Counted from the first letter of the stretch, positions 10,831 to 20,302 are shown. The stretch is DNA of 64,000 nucleotides from Planctomycetota bacterium (GCA_013285505.1 CP053450.1:1224796-1288795), one strand, 5' to 3'. Program-made: numbers and translations. The notes: a model not told the origin generated them from the letters alone.

Positions 10831-11346
10831 ATGACCATGCAACGCACCCCACTCGGATTTCTCACCACCCTCGGCCTCGTCCTCGCGTCCCAGGGCCTCG
10901 CGGGCTGCTCCGGCGGCTCGCCCACGACCACCGCCACCGCGACCACCAGCCCGGTAGAACTCCCCGCAGCCGTCCGTGACGAATGGCAGGGCAAGGTCGT
11001 CCTCGCCGACTTCTGGGCCACCTGGTGCGGCCCCTGCCGCGCCAGCTCGCCCAACGTCCAGATCCTCCACGACCAGTTCGCCGCAGACGACAACGTCCTC
11101 GTCGTCGGCGTCCACGCCGACGACGGCGTCGAGAACCCGGGCAGCTACCTCGACGAGCACGGCTACACCTACGGCTTAGTCGAAAAAGGCCAGAACGTCG
11201 CCAACGCCTTCGAAGTCCACGCCCTGCCCACCTTCGTCCTCCTCGACACCGAGGGACGCGAAGTCATGCGCCACGTCGGCATGATGACCCTCAAGGCCCG
11301 CGAGCAGTTCGCCGCGAAGATCACCTCACTCCGCGCCAGCGGCTGA
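10831..11346 (+). CDS. TlpA/thioredoxin-like lipoprotein
   Basis: A 171-residue thioredoxin-fold protein. Residues 1-26 form a lipoprotein signal ending in the lipobox LAGC (Cys26), so it should be anchored on the outer face of a membrane. A threonine-rich linker leads to the fold: VVLADFWATWCGPCR carries the redox pair Cys66/Cys69, and HALPTFVLLD provides the cis-proline loop. The TlpA/ResA group reduces or isomerises disulfides outside the cytoplasm, for example in cytochrome c maturation; no partner gene is adjacent, so the target is unknown. It is a single gene divergent from the large envelope operon. Confidence 0.9.
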   Translation: MTMQRTPLGFLTTLGLVLASQGLAGCSGGSPTTTATATTSPVELPAAVRDEWQGKVVLADFWATWCGPCRASSPNVQILHDQFAADDNVLVVGVHADDGVENPGSYLDEHGYTYGLVEKGQNVANAFEVHALPTFVLLDTEGREVMRHVGMMTLKAREQFAAKITSLRASG

Positions 11347-11615
11347 GGCCCACGCGACCAGCCCTCCCCTGTGCCTCTGTGTTCAATCCCCATCCACCGG
11401 TGCCACGATGCACGAAGTGCGTCGTGCCGTTTCTTTCACACATCACCCGCTCCCCACCGCCCCGCACATGAGCCCCTCATGAATCCCCCTTCATAGAAGG
11501 CCCTCCCGCGAGCCCGACCATTGACATCCGCCCGCGCAACGCGTTGTGTGCAACAGAACCTGCGTGACGAGTCACCCACGCCCCGACACGACACACAACC
11601 GAAAGGACCTTCCCC
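11347..11615. other. Intergenic region with hairpin repeat and possible promoter
   Basis: No gene. It holds one copy of the CACGATGCAC hairpin repeat (11398-11431) and a candidate promoter for the PfpI gene: TTGACA at 11521-11526 with a 17-base spacer to a poor -10 (TTGTGT). Confidence 0.45.
11398..11431 (+). repeat. Dispersed hairpin repeat, CACGATGCAC family
   Basis: The core CACGATGCAC-GAA-GTGCGTCGTG is a 10-base inverted repeat with one mismatch around a 3-base loop, flanked by GGTGC and CCG. Close copies occur at 29534-29564, 29578-29608 and, degenerate, 31899-31929. All four lie between genes on the left side of the window and in the same orientation. Confidence 0.8.
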
Positions 11616-12212
11616 ATGACGAACTGGAACGAAAAAAGCTACGACCTCTCCGGCGAAAAGGTCGCCATCCTCGCCGCCGACGGATTCGAGCAGTCCGAAC
11701 TCACCCAGCCGTTCGAAAAACTCCGCCAGTGGGGGGCCACCGTCCACATCATCGCGCCGGACAAGACCAGAAAGCCCGGCCGCATCACCGGATGGCACGA
11801 TGGCGACTGGGGCGACACCATCGACGTCGACAAGACCATCGCCCGGGCCAACGCCGACGAGTACGACGCCCTCGTCCTCCCCGGAGGCGTCATGAACCCC
11901 GACAAGCTCCGCATGCGCGAGGACGCCACCACGTTCGTCCGCGAGTTTTTCAAGGCCGGCAAGCCCGTCGGTGCTATCTGTCACGGGGCGCAACTCCTCA
12001 TCGACTGCGGCGTCCTCCAAGGCCGCGAGGTCACCTCCTACCCCTCCATCAAGCTCGACCTCAAGAACGCCGGCGCCCGCTGGGAAGACCGCGAGGTCGT
12101 CGTCGACCAGGCACTCGTCACCAGCCGCACCCCCGACGATCTCCCGGCCTTCATCGCCAAGCTCGGCGAGGAGATCACCGAAGGCGTCCACGCGGCGCAG
12201 AAGACCGCCTGA
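11616..12212 (+). CDS. DJ-1/PfpI family protein
   Basis: A 198-residue class I glutamine-amidotransferase-like protein of the DJ-1/PfpI superfamily. The nucleophile elbow AICHGAQ (Cys122, His123) and the conserved acidic residue in DGFEQSEL (Glu25) are present, as is the LPGGVMNPD loop. Relatives include proteases of the PfpI type and glyoxal-handling deglycase/YhbO-type stress proteins; which activity applies cannot be read from sequence. It is intact and preceded by GAAAGGACC as ribosome binding site. The downstream ArsR gene has its own promoter, so this is probably monocistronic. Confidence 0.9.
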   Translation: MTNWNEKSYDLSGEKVAILAADGFEQSELTQPFEKLRQWGATVHIIAPDKTRKPGRITGWHDGDWGDTIDVDKTIARANADEYDALVLPGGVMNPDKLRMREDATTFVREFFKAGKPVGAICHGAQLLIDCGVLQGREVTSYPSIKLDLKNAGARWEDREVVVDQALVTSRTPDDLPAFIAKLGEEITEGVHAAQKTA

Positions 12213-12289
12213 GCCCCTCACACAACGTCCAATAACACCATCCCCCCGAGGCCTCGAGGCAGAAAACCGCTGCCGAGAGGCCCGGGGTC

Positions 12290-12329
12290 TTGACAAGCGC
12301 GTGCAAAACAGGTAACTATGTCGTTACCT
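12290..12329 (+). promoter_or_regulatory. Promoter and palindromic operator of the ArsR gene
   Basis: TTGACA at 12290-12295, a 17-base spacer, then TAACTA at 12313-12318 as -10. The -10 lies inside a perfect inverted repeat, AGGTAAC-TATGTC-GTTACCT (12310-12329). Transcription would start near 12325, just before the ATG at 12330. A repressor bound to the palindrome would block polymerase, so autoregulation by the ArsR-type product is the natural inference. Confidence 0.72.
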
Positions 12330-12713
12330 ATGGACAGCCGGACTCACTCCATCTTGAGCCAGCCCGCCGACCCCGGCACCGACGCGGTCTTCAGCAGCCT
12401 CGCCCACCCCGTCCGCCGCCGCATCCTCGATCTCCTCGTCCTCCACCCCGGCCTCACCGTCAAGGCCGTCGCCTCCCACTTCGACATCTCCCGCATCGCC
12501 GTCATGAAGCACCTCGCCACGCTCGAGGCCGCCGACCTCATCCTCAGCGAGAAACGCGGCCGCGAACGCCGCATGTACTTCAACCCCGTCCCCATCCAAC
12601 AGATCTACGACCGCTGGACCGACCAGTACAGCGCCTTCTGGGCCAGCCGCCTCGTGGACATCAAAGACCGCATCGAAGCCGCAGCACAAGCCAAGGAGAC
12701 CAAGCGTGCCTAG
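12330..12713 (+). CDS. ArsR-family winged-helix transcriptional regulator
   Basis: About 127 residues. The winged-helix core is visible: VFSSLAHPVRRRILDLL, then GLTVKAVASHFDISRIAVMKHLATLEAADLI (helix-turn-helix) and a basic wing (SEKRGRERRMYFNP). No metal-binding cysteine pair is present, so it belongs with the ArsR proteins that partner SRPBCC genes, not with metal sensors. An upstream ATG at 12318 lies within the -10/operator, so the ATG at 12330 is preferred and the transcript would be almost leaderless. Its TAG (12711-12713) lies inside the next gene, whose GTG begins at 12706. Likely autorepressor of the two-gene operon. Confidence 0.88.
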   Translation: MDSRTHSILSQPADPGTDAVFSSLAHPVRRRILDLLVLHPGLTVKAVASHFDISRIAVMKHLATLEAADLILSEKRGRERRMYFNPVPIQQIYDRWTDQYSAFWASRLVDIKDRIEAAAQAKETKRA

Positions 12714-13245
12714 TGCAACCAAAGTCGAACACGAAAGCGAGACCCGCGCCAAGTTCCGCGTCTTCATCAAAGGCACCATCGACGCCGTCTGGCACGAGAT
12801 CACCCGCACCGACTCGCCCATCCCCGCCTTCTTCAACTCCCAGATGCACACCACCACCCTCGCCCCCGGCGCCAAGATCGCCATGCGCACCCCCAGCGGC
12901 AAATACACCGGAGTAGTGGGGGAGGTCCTCGAGTTCAACCCGCCCACCCGCTTCGTCCACACCTTCAGGTTCACCAACTACGACGATCCCGAGTGCACCA
13001 TGATCTTCGACCTCGAAGAGACCAACGGCGGTGTCAACTTCACGCTCACCATCGCCGACCTCCCCGTCGGCACCAAGTCCGCCAAGCAGATGCTCCAGGG
13101 CGGCACGCTCATCTGCAACACCCTCAAGAGCGTCATCGAGACCGGCAAGCCCAGCCGCGGCACGCGCACGCTCTTCCTGCTCTTCAAAGTCATGACCCCG
13201 CTCACGCCCAAGAAGTGCCTGAGCGAGAACTGGCCGGTGACCTGA
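12706..13245 (+). CDS. SRPBCC (AHSA1/START-like) protein
   Basis: A 179-residue SRPBCC-fold protein read from a GTG start overlapping the end of the ArsR gene. Typical elements are FIKGTIDAVWHEITRTD near the start, GEVLEFNPPTRFVHTFRF in the middle and a C-terminal helix (AKQMLQGGTLICNTLKSVIE). The fold binds hydrophobic ligands in a helix-grip cavity. ArsR-SRPBCC pairs are common in bacteria and are generally read as a regulator with its regulated ligand-binding or detoxifying partner; the ligand is unknown. The C-terminal KVMTPLTPKKCLSENWP is longer than the minimal domain. Confidence 0.86.
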   Translation: MPSATKVEHESETRAKFRVFIKGTIDAVWHEITRTDSPIPAFFNSQMHTTTLAPGAKIAMRTPSGKYTGVVGEVLEFNPPTRFVHTFRFTNYDDPECTMIFDLEETNGGVNFTLTIADLPVGTKSAKQMLQGGTLICNTLKSVIETGKPSRGTRTLFLLFKVMTPLTPKKCLSENWPVT

Positions 13246-13259
13246 TGCGCCGCGAGACG

Positions 13260-13802
13260 CTACACGCTCGCCCCGCCGCCTTCCGCGAACCTCTCGCGGC
13301 CGGTGCTATACCGCAGCGCCCGAAGACCCTCGTAGTCGATCTCCCCGTCGGCGACCATCCCGATCTTCTCGAGCACGCGCACCGACGCACCGTTCTCCGG
13401 CAATACCAGACCGATGATCCTCGCAAGCCCGATCGTCGAAAAGCCGAACTCGAGCGTCGCCGTCGCGGCCTCGGTCGCCAGCCCTCGCCCCCAATACTCC
13501 GGCAGAAACCGAAAACCGATGTCCACCTCATCGAGATCGGCCAGGTGCTTGAGGCCGCAGAACCCGATCATCGCGCCGCTCTCCTTGAGCACCGCCGCCC
13601 ACCGCCCAAACCCCACTGTGTCAAAGTCCGGGTACTCCGCGATCGCGCGCCGCGCCTCTTCCACCGAACCCATCGGCGGCTCGCCCGTGTACCGCATCAC
13701 CTCGGGATGACTGTTCAGCGCATGGAACGCGACCGCATCTTCCACGGTCATCGCCCGCAAGACCAAGCGTGCAGTCTCCGGCCCGATTCGGTAGCTCGTC
13801 AT
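13260..13802 (-). CDS. GNAT N-acetyltransferase (RimJ/RimL-like)
   Basis: A 180-residue acetyl-CoA-dependent acyltransferase of the RimJ/RimL group. It opens with ETARLVLRAMTVEDAVAF; acetyl-CoA contacts are expected in PEYWGRGLATEAATATL, followed by ARIIGLVLPENGASVRVLEKIGM. The group modifies N-termini of ribosomal proteins or small amines; the substrate is unknown. The ATG at 13802 was chosen because AAGGGA lies just upstream and the fold begins there; an in-frame ATG further up adds an unrelated arginine-rich stretch. It is convergent with the SRPBCC gene, 14 bases away. Confidence 0.87.
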   Translation of the reverse strand: MTSYRIGPETARLVLRAMTVEDAVAFHALNSHPEVMRYTGEPPMGSVEEARRAIAEYPDFDTVGFGRWAAVLKESGAMIGFCGLKHLADLDEVDIGFRFLPEYWGRGLATEAATATLEFGFSTIGLARIIGLVLPENGASVRVLEKIGMVADGEIDYEGLRALRYSTGRERFAEGGGASV

Positions 13803-13893
13803 CGCATTCCCTTCGCAACCCGCCTGCGCGACCACCGTACCCGATCGCGCGCCACCGCACGCCCGCATCCCCGCTGATTACAGGAGAATCCCC

Positions 13894-14292
13894 ATGCTCC
13901 GCGCCATCCTCGCCATCATCTCCGGCTACATCCTCTGGACCGCCCTCTGGTTCGCCGGCAACCTGACCATCTTCGCCGAGGCCACCAAGACCGCCGGCAA
14001 CGGCGAACGCTACGACGAAGCCGGCCCCCTCGTCGGCATCCTCATCCTCAGTGTCGTCTGCTCCCTGGCAGCGGGCCTCGCCGCCAGCTTCATCGCTGGC
14101 CGCCGCCCCCGCGCCCGCATCGCCGCCCTGATCCTCGGCCTCCTCCTGCTCCTCACCGGCATCGGCGTCCAGCTCGGGGTCTGGGACCTCATGCCCGTCT
14201 GGTACCACCTGACCTTCCTTGTCCTGCTCCTCCCGGTCACCTTCGCCGCGAGCCTGCTCCGCCGCGCCGGCCCGAAGCCCCACACCGCCTGA
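13894..14292 (+). CDS. Small four-helix membrane protein
   Basis: A 132-residue integral membrane protein with four predicted helices: LRAILAIISGYILWTALWFA, GPLVGILILSVVCSLAAGLAA, IAALILGLLLLLTGIGVQL and WYHLTFLVLLLPVTFAASLL. A short RRPRAR loop lies between helices 2 and 3. A good ribosome site (CAGGAG) precedes the ATG. I recognise no family. It is divergent from the GNAT gene and followed by the phosphatase gene 84 bases on. Confidence 0.72.
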   Translation: MLRAILAIISGYILWTALWFAGNLTIFAEATKTAGNGERYDEAGPLVGILILSVVCSLAAGLAASFIAGRRPRARIAALILGLLLLLTGIGVQLGVWDLMPVWYHLTFLVLLLPVTFAASLLRRAGPKPHTA

Positions 14293-14376
14293 ACCACGCC
14301 GCCTAAGCCCCACCGCTCGACCCAAGCCCGCCATTTGGCGTGATCTCGCCCGCGCATCGAGATATCATCCCGGCTG

Positions 14377-15871
14377 ATGTCGCCGCACCATTCTCGATCC
14401 CGTATCGAACCGAGTGCCCGGCAGCACGACCCCATCCCCCGCGAGTTCCTCGCCCGCTACGACGCCGAGCGCGCCGCCCTCCTCCGCCGCCGCGCGATCT
14501 GGTACTGCATCGTCGTCCTCGCGCTGGTCGCCCACGGGTGGGGGGTCACGGCCACGCACCTGGCCTTCCCCGAGTCCTCTTCCGGATCCGCGACCACCGC
14601 CAGCGCCGACATCGTCTTCCACGCGCTCTTCACCCTCGCCTTCGTCCGCGCGCTCATCTACTTCGCCCGCAAACCCCGCACCCGCCCGGAGATCGTCCGC
14701 GCCTTCCAGTGGCTCCTCTTCTTCACCGGCCTCACCGGCGCGGTCGTCATCGCCCTCCTCCGCCACGCCTCGTGGAGCGCCGACTCCATCCCCCGCCACA
14801 CCGCAGACGACGACCTCGCCCAGGGCCTCGCCTCCCTCGTCACCCTCCTCGGACTGCACTTCATCTCGTCGCTGCTCGTCGCCCTCTCCCCGCGCGAGGG
14901 CCTCGTGCCCATGCTCCCGGTCATGCTCGCCTTCATCGCGTGGGTGCTCTTCGCGTCGGTCGGCCCCGCCGAACAGAAAGCATGGCTCATCGGCCTCACC
15001 CCCGCCGCCGTCGCCCCCGGCATCGCCTGGGGGTGGTGGCGCTACCGCAGCTTCAGCGACCGCTTCCACGCCCGCACCATCCGCCAACGCTACGCCGAGG
15101 TCACCCAAGAGCTCTCCGACGCCCGCCGCGTCCACGAGGCTCTCTTCCCCCCCCCCGTCACCCGCGGCCGCGTCCACATCCGCTACACCTACGAGCCCAT
15201 GCGCTCCATCGGCGGCGACTTCCTCTTCGTCCGGCCCCTCGCCTTCCCGCCCTCGGCCACCGAAGGCCCCACCCTCGTCGTCCTCATCGACGTCACCGGC
15301 CACGGCATCGCCGCCGCACTCGCCGTCAACCGACTCCACGCCGAACTCGAGCGACTCACCGCCGCCGACCCGCTCCCCTCCCCCGCAGCCGTCATCACCG
15401 GCCTCAACACCTTCACCTGCGCCGCACTCGCCCCCCAATCCATGTTCGCCACCGCCTTCTGCGTGCGCATCGAACCGGACGCCAAGCCCGCCACCGCCCG
15501 CGTCACCTGGGCCGGCGCCGGCCACCCACCCGCCTACCTCCGAAGCACCACCGCCCCTGTCCGCCTCCTCGACAGCACCGCCCCCATGCTCGGCGTCCTC
15601 GACGCCGACCTCTTCACCTGCGACGAAGGCCAGCTCCCGCTCACCAACGGCGACGCCATCGTCACCCTCACCGACGGGCGCCATCGAAGCCACCGACCAC
15701 GCCGGCAACCAGCTCGGCATCGAAGGCGTCCGCGCCGCCATCGCCGCCGCCGACCCCGCCGCCCCCCTCCCCGACACCATCGCCGCCGCCGTCGAAGCCC
15801 ACCAGCAGGGCCCGTCCAACGACGACACGCTGATCGTCGAGATCTCTCTCGCCCACAACGAAGCAGGCTGA
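14377..15871 (+). CDS. Membrane-tethered PP2C/SpoIIE-type serine phosphatase (frameshifted)
   Basis: About 497 residues. The N-terminal half has about five membrane helices. The C-terminal half is a PPM/SpoIIE catalytic domain: SIGGDFLFVRP, VVLIDVTGHGIAAALAVNRL (metal-binding DVTGHG), GAGHPPAYL and the final aspartates in PSNDDTLIVE. Such RsbU-like enzymes dephosphorylate anti-sigma antagonists or similar proteins in response to membrane signals. One frame change is needed near 15676, where GACGGGCGCCATC stands in place of GACGGCGCCATC (an extra G at GGCGCC). No anti-sigma or STAS gene is adjacent, so the target is unknown. Confidence 0.86.
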
Positions 15872-15890
15872 GTCGCCGGCAGGCACGTAT

Positions 15891-16834
15891 TCAGGCTTCG
15901 CGAGTACGATCAACCGAAAGCCGCAGGATCTCCGGTCGCGCATAATGCCCCGCCGGATCAAAGTTCTGCCGCTCCTCACGCACCCGATCGAGATCGAGTT
16001 CCGCGACGACCAACTCTTCGCGGCCCACCACCGGCTCGATCAACCACGTCCCGTCCGGGTTCGCGATCGCCGAACCCCCGTCGTAAAACGCCGTCTCGTC
16101 GCTCTCCCGCAACCGCACGAGCTCCGCGACATCCGCCGGCATGTCCCCCGGCCGCAAGATCGCACACGCCGACACCGCAAAGCTCCGCCCCTCCCTCGCC
16201 GCAAACCGCGTGATCTCGCCGGTCAGCCGCTCGCACCCCGGCCACAGCATGACGTGCAGGTCCTCACCCGCCTGATACAGCGCCGTCCGCGCCAGAGGCA
16301 TCCAGTTCTCCCAGCAGTTCAGCGCCCCGACCCGAAACTCTCCCAGCTGGTGCGTCACCAGCCCCGCGCCGTCCCCGCACGCCCACACCAGCCGCTCCTC
16401 ATAGGTCGGCATCAGCTTCCGATGCACACTCAAGATCTCTCCCGCGCAGCAACCCGCAGCCGCGTCGTCCTTGCCCGCGATGATCACCCGCGAGCAGAAC
16501 AGACTGTGACCCCGGCCACGCGGCCGCTCAACGATCCCCGCACCACCGCCACGCCGTGCCGAGCCGCCGCCGCACGCACCGCGTCAAGGTCGCCGTCCTC
16601 GACACACACCGCCTCGCGCGAATACCGCGCAAACAAGCGCTTCTGCACCGGGTCGTCAAAGCTCGCCCCGTCCGTCCGGCACAGCCACAGCGGATACGCC
16701 GGGATCAACGCCTCCGCGAAGCACACCAACTCCGCGCCGGCCCCCGCCGCGCGGCCGATCCACTCGACAACCTGCGTCGTCACACGCGCCCGGTCAAGAA
16801 ACGCAGGCGCAAACTGAGCAATCGCGACTCTCAT
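15891..16834 (-). CDS. Nitrilase (carbon-nitrogen hydrolase), frameshifted
   Basis: About 314 residues. The family triad is in place: Glu in [10 protein letters not shown] (about residue 41), Lys in [14 protein letters not shown] (about 140) and Cys in [11 protein letters not shown] (about 174). [10 protein letters not shown] and the [12 protein letters not shown] segment point to true nitrilases acting on nitriles, more than to amidases. One frame change is needed near 16512 (one base missing in the GTGGTGCGGGG stretch), after which [17 protein letters not shown] reads through. Its ATG at 16834 overlaps the stop of the MFS gene (ATGA), so the two are translated together and the transporter may move the substrate or product. 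Confidence 0.88.
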
Positions 16835-18114
16835 GCACGGAGCGTAACCCGGCTCGCTCCGCCGCGTCCGCCGCCGCCGAATCCCTCCGCCGCGGACCGC
16901 CGAGTCTTGCCCACCCCCCGAACCACCCCGACCAACAGCGCCAAAACCACAATCCCCGCCGCCGTCCAAAACGGCCACCCCTGCCCAACCTCGTCATACA
17001 GCTCCCCCGCCGCCAGCGGACCAAACACCAGCGCGAGCGCACTGATCGACTGCGACGCCCCCATCACCTTCCCCTCCTCACTCTTCGGCGCCAGCCGCGA
17101 CAGCATCCCCGTGATCGACGGACCCGCAATCCCCCCGCCCAGCCCGAGCAACCCCAGCGCGATCAGCAAGCCCCCCCAGTGCGGCGCCGGCACCACCGGG
17201 ATCAACGCATACCCCAGCGCCGCGATCGGCAGCCCGATCAGCACCACCCGCCGATCACCCAGCCACGGCGACACCTTCCGCACCACCCCGCCCTGCACCA
17301 CCACCGCCACCAGCCCGATGAACGTGAAGATCCGCGCGTTGTGGATCTCCGTGTAGTCAAACTTGTCCCGCAGCAGCACCCCCAGCCCCATCCGCAGCTC
17401 CGCGTGCGCAAAAGCCAACGCAAAGATCGCCGCCAGCATCGCCGGCACCAGCGGGATCTTCAGCGTCTCCAGAATCATCCCGAACGGATTGAACTGCCGC
17501 GCCCGCAGCCGCCCCTCCGTCCGCGCCTCCGCCGGCAGCGTCTCCGGCAAGAACATCGCCACCAACCCCGCCGTTACGAGCGAGAGCCCCGCCGCCACCC
17601 ACACCGGCGTCATCAGCCCAAACTCCGCCAGCATCGAGCTGATCGCCGGCCCGAGCGTAAACCCGAGCCCGAACGCCGCGCCCACGATCCCGTACGCCTT
17701 CGCCCGGTCCTTCGGCGGCGTGATGTCCGCCAGATACGCCTGCGCCGTCGAGATATTCCCCCCCGTCGCCCCCGCCAGGATCCGGCTCAGATACAACACC
17801 CACAATGACCCCGCCAGCGCAAACACCACATACCCCACCGCCGAACCCAGCACACTGATCAGCAGCACCGGCCGACGCCCCACCTTGTCCGAGATCGCCC
17901 CCAGACACGGCGTCGAGAGAAACTGCGCCGCCGAATAGCTCAGCGTCAAGATCGCCACCGCCATCCCCGTCGAGCTGAACCGCTCCACGATGTACGGCCC
18001 CAAGGGCACAATCAGCCCCACACCCAGCAGATCCAGAAACACGATCAAAAAGATCAGCGGCCCCGCCCCCTTGGGCACGGGGCGAACGGTCGGGCTGGGC
18101 GCAGGGTTCGACAT
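16831..18114 (-). CDS. Major facilitator superfamily transporter (TetA-like)
   Basis: A 427-residue transporter with 12 predicted helices. The MFS signature between helices 2 and 3 is clear (GAISDKVGRRPVLL), and GPLIFLIVFLDLLGVGLIVP plus SRILAGATGGNISTAQAYLADITPP match the TetA/multidrug H+ antiporter branch. It should be an inner-membrane proton-driven exporter, substrate unknown. The ATG at 18114 gives an N-terminus just before helix 1. The downstream nitrilase overlaps by ATGA, suggesting a shared pathway. A divergent DinB gene starts 135 bases away. Confidence 0.9.
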   Translation of the reverse strand: MSNPAPSPTVRPVPKGAGPLIFLIVFLDLLGVGLIVPLGPYIVERFSSTGMAVAILTLSYSAAQFLSTPCLGAISDKVGRRPVLLISVLGSAVGYVVFALAGSLWVLYLSRILAGATGGNISTAQAYLADITPPKDRAKAYGIVGAAFGLGFTLGPAISSMLAEFGLMTPVWVAAGLSLVTAGLVAMFLPETLPAEARTEGRLRARQFNPFGMILETLKIPLVPAMLAAIFALAFAHAELRMGLGVLLRDKFDYTEIHNARIFTFIGLVAVVVQGGVVRKVSPWLGDRRVVLIGLPIAALGYALIPVVPAPHWGGLLIALGLLGLGGGIAGPSITGMLSRLAPKSEEGKVMGASQSISALALVFGPLAAGELYDEVGQGWPFWTAAGIVVLALLVGVVRGVGKTRRSAAEGFGGGGRGGASRVTLRA

Positions 18115-18248
18115 GCACCCGCAGCGTAGTGGGGGTGGCTCCCCGCCGCTCACCAAGTCCTCCGCCGACAGCCCGCCAAACCGGTCCCCGACCATCGCGG
18201 TACATTCCCTGCACGAGCACCCACACCCACCCGCCGCGGAGACCACGC

Positions 18249-18740
18249 ATGCCCCTGACCAATCCCGCCGAGATCCTCCTCGCCCACGACACCTGGGCGA
18301 CCGAGCACATCCTCGATGCCTGCGCCGGGCTCGGCCACGAGCAATTCCACCAGCAGTTCGACATGGGCCTCGGCTCACTCCACGACACGCTCGCCCACAT
18401 CCTCGGCGCCGTTCGCGGCTGGACCGACATGCTCACCGGACGCGAACCGCGCGCACGCATTGAGCAGGCGGGTCCCTACACGCTCGAACAACTCCGAGTC
18501 CTCCTCGCCGAGGTCACCGCCGAGTTCAACGCCGCCCTCGCCGCCCACCCGCTCGACGACTTCGCCACCGCCGAGCGCGGCGGCAAGTCCTACTCCTTCC
18601 CCCGCGGCGGCGTCCTCACCCACGTCACCACCCACGGCATGCACCACCGCGCCCAGTGCCTCAACATGCTCCGCCACCTCGGCGTCGCCGAGCAACCCCC
18701 CAGCAGCGTCATGCAATGGATGCTGACCGCCAATGACTAA
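18249..18740 (+). CDS. DinB-family protein
   Basis: A 163-residue four-helix-bundle protein of the DinB/YfiT group. Histidines that normally bind the metal are visible: His13 in ILLAHDTWATEH, those in SLHDTLAHILGAV, and the pair in HVTTHGMHHRAQ. The group contains putative metal-dependent thiol transferases, mostly uncharacterised. It overlaps the next gene by 8 bases (ATG at 18733), and the next two genes are also overlapped, giving a three-gene operon of DinB, hydrolase and an acidic protein. Confidence 0.87.
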   Translation: MPLTNPAEILLAHDTWATEHILDACAGLGHEQFHQQFDMGLGSLHDTLAHILGAVRGWTDMLTGREPRARIEQAGPYTLEQLRVLLAEVTAEFNAALAAHPLDDFATAERGGKSYSFPRGGVLTHVTTHGMHHRAQCLNMLRHLGVAEQPPSSVMQWMLTAND

Positions 18741-19639
18741 TCCGACCGACACCACGCCGGCGACCAATAGGCCGCGCCGCCCACTACGAGGCGTTGCGCG
18801 AATTCTCCTCATCGCACTCGCCACCATACTTCTCGTCCGATGTACCGGCATCGTCGAGTCCATGGCCTATGTTCCCTCCCGCGAACCCTTCACCACCCCC
18901 GTCGGCACCGAAGACGTCTGGTTCGAGACCGCCGATGGCACACGACTCCACGGCTGGTTCATGCCCGCCGCCGAATCGCGCAACGACCACACCAGCACGC
19001 CCCGCCCCGCCATCCTCCACGTCCACGGCAACGCCGGAAACGTCGACTCTCACGAGTCGTTCTCACGGTTCCTCACACGCAACGGCTTCCATGTCCTCCT
19101 CTTCGACTACCGCGGCTACGGCCGCTCAGACGACAAACGCCGCCGACGCCAAGCACTCTTCGAAGACACCAACGCCGCACTCGCCTACCTCCGTACCCGT
19201 GACGACGTCGAAGCCGCCAACATCGGCATCCTCGGCGTCAGCCTCGGCGGGGTCTTCGCCCTCCACGCTGCCGCCGACAACCCCGACGTCAGCGCCATCG
19301 CCACCGCCTCCGCGTTCTCCACCTGGGCCGGTGTCGCGCACGACCTAGCCCCCCGTCCTCGGCCCCATCCTCATGCCCCGCGGCCTCGAGCCCGCCGCCG
19401 CCGCACGCCGCCTCGGCAACCGCCCCTACCTCATCCTCCACGGCATGCAGGACGAGATCATCAACCCCCGCCACGCCGACATCCTCGCCGCCGCCGCCCG
19501 CGACGCCGGCGTGCGAACCACGCTCTGGACCGACCCCACCGGCGACCACAACTCGATGGTCCCGGTCAACCCTGCGGCGCAACGCGCCATCGCCGACTTC
19601 TTCACCCAGCATCTGCACCGGGAGCCACCGTCGCCATGA
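18733..19639 (+). CDS. Alpha/beta hydrolase with N-terminal anchor (frameshifted)
   Basis: About 301 residues. A membrane anchor (ARILLIALATILLVRCTGIV) precedes an alpha/beta-hydrolase domain of the FrsA/BEM46 type: oxyanion loop LHVHGNAGNVDSH, nucleophile elbow ILGVSLGGVFA, acid in HGMQDEIINP and catalytic histidine in TGDHNSM. The reaction is probably ester or peptide-bond hydrolysis at the membrane surface; substrate unknown. One frame change near 19352 (six C where five restore the frame) splits the domain after the elbow. The stop at 19637-19639 overlaps the next ATG. Confidence 0.84.
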
Positions 19640-20280
19640 ACAGGACCATCCTGCATCGAGTGCTCAACGCACCGGCCGATCCGCACCGCGTGTTGAGCGA
19701 CGCAATCCTAGACCTTGAGTCGCGAGCTCCTGATATCGACTGGGCGCGCGTCGCGGCGCATCCACCGGGCGCCGAAACCGCTGATCTCGCCGCCCTCTAC
19801 AAGGAAATCCTGAAGGCGGATCCCTGCCCGGAACAGGCCGCGGCGTTCTACGTCGGCATGTTCGACGGGGCACCGGAAGACGAAAGCGATCATGACGAAA
19901 GCGTCATCACCATGTACCTGGCCGCCGCGGAGGAATACGACGAGGAGGATGAGGATTTCGATTGGGCAGTCAGGCCGCTCTGGCTTCCCGACGAAGGATA
20001 CTGCCGCCCTGACTCCCTGATCTTTCTGGAACAAGCGCTTCGACCCCACCTCGAGAACTCGATCGGCGGTATCTCAATACGATCTCTCTACGAGGATCTC
20101 GTCCTGGCCACTGTCGCGGTGCTGCACCGAGACGCGTTCGCAATGCTGGCCGACTCTCCCTCACTGACAGGCCCCAACGGTTCACGCCCCGTCGCGGTTG
20201 GCTTTGACTCGGGGGGAGCCGAGTGGATCGGCACAATCACCCGCGACGGCTGGGTCCCCCCCGCCAGATCGTGCCGCTGA
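19636..20280 (+). CDS. Acidic hypothetical protein
   Basis: A 214-residue protein of no family I recognise. It is acidic (APEDESDHDES, EEYDEEDEDFDW), predicted soluble and mostly helical, ending in a stretch with FDSGGAEWIGTITRDGW. The third-codon C bias is weaker than in its neighbours. It is coupled to the hydrolase gene by an ATGA overlap and ends just before the thiC riboswitch. Confidence 0.65.
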   Translation: MNRTILHRVLNAPADPHRVLSDAILDLESRAPDIDWARVAAHPPGAETADLAALYKEILKADPCPEQAAAFYVGMFDGAPEDESDHDESVITMYLAAAEEYDEEDEDFDWAVRPLWLPDEGYCRPDSLIFLEQALRPHLENSIGGISIRSLYEDLVLATVAVLHRDAFAMLADSPSLTGPNGSRPVAVGFDSGGAEWIGTITRDGWVPPARSCR

Positions 20281-20302
20281 GCTCGCCCCTACACTCCCCA
20301 AT

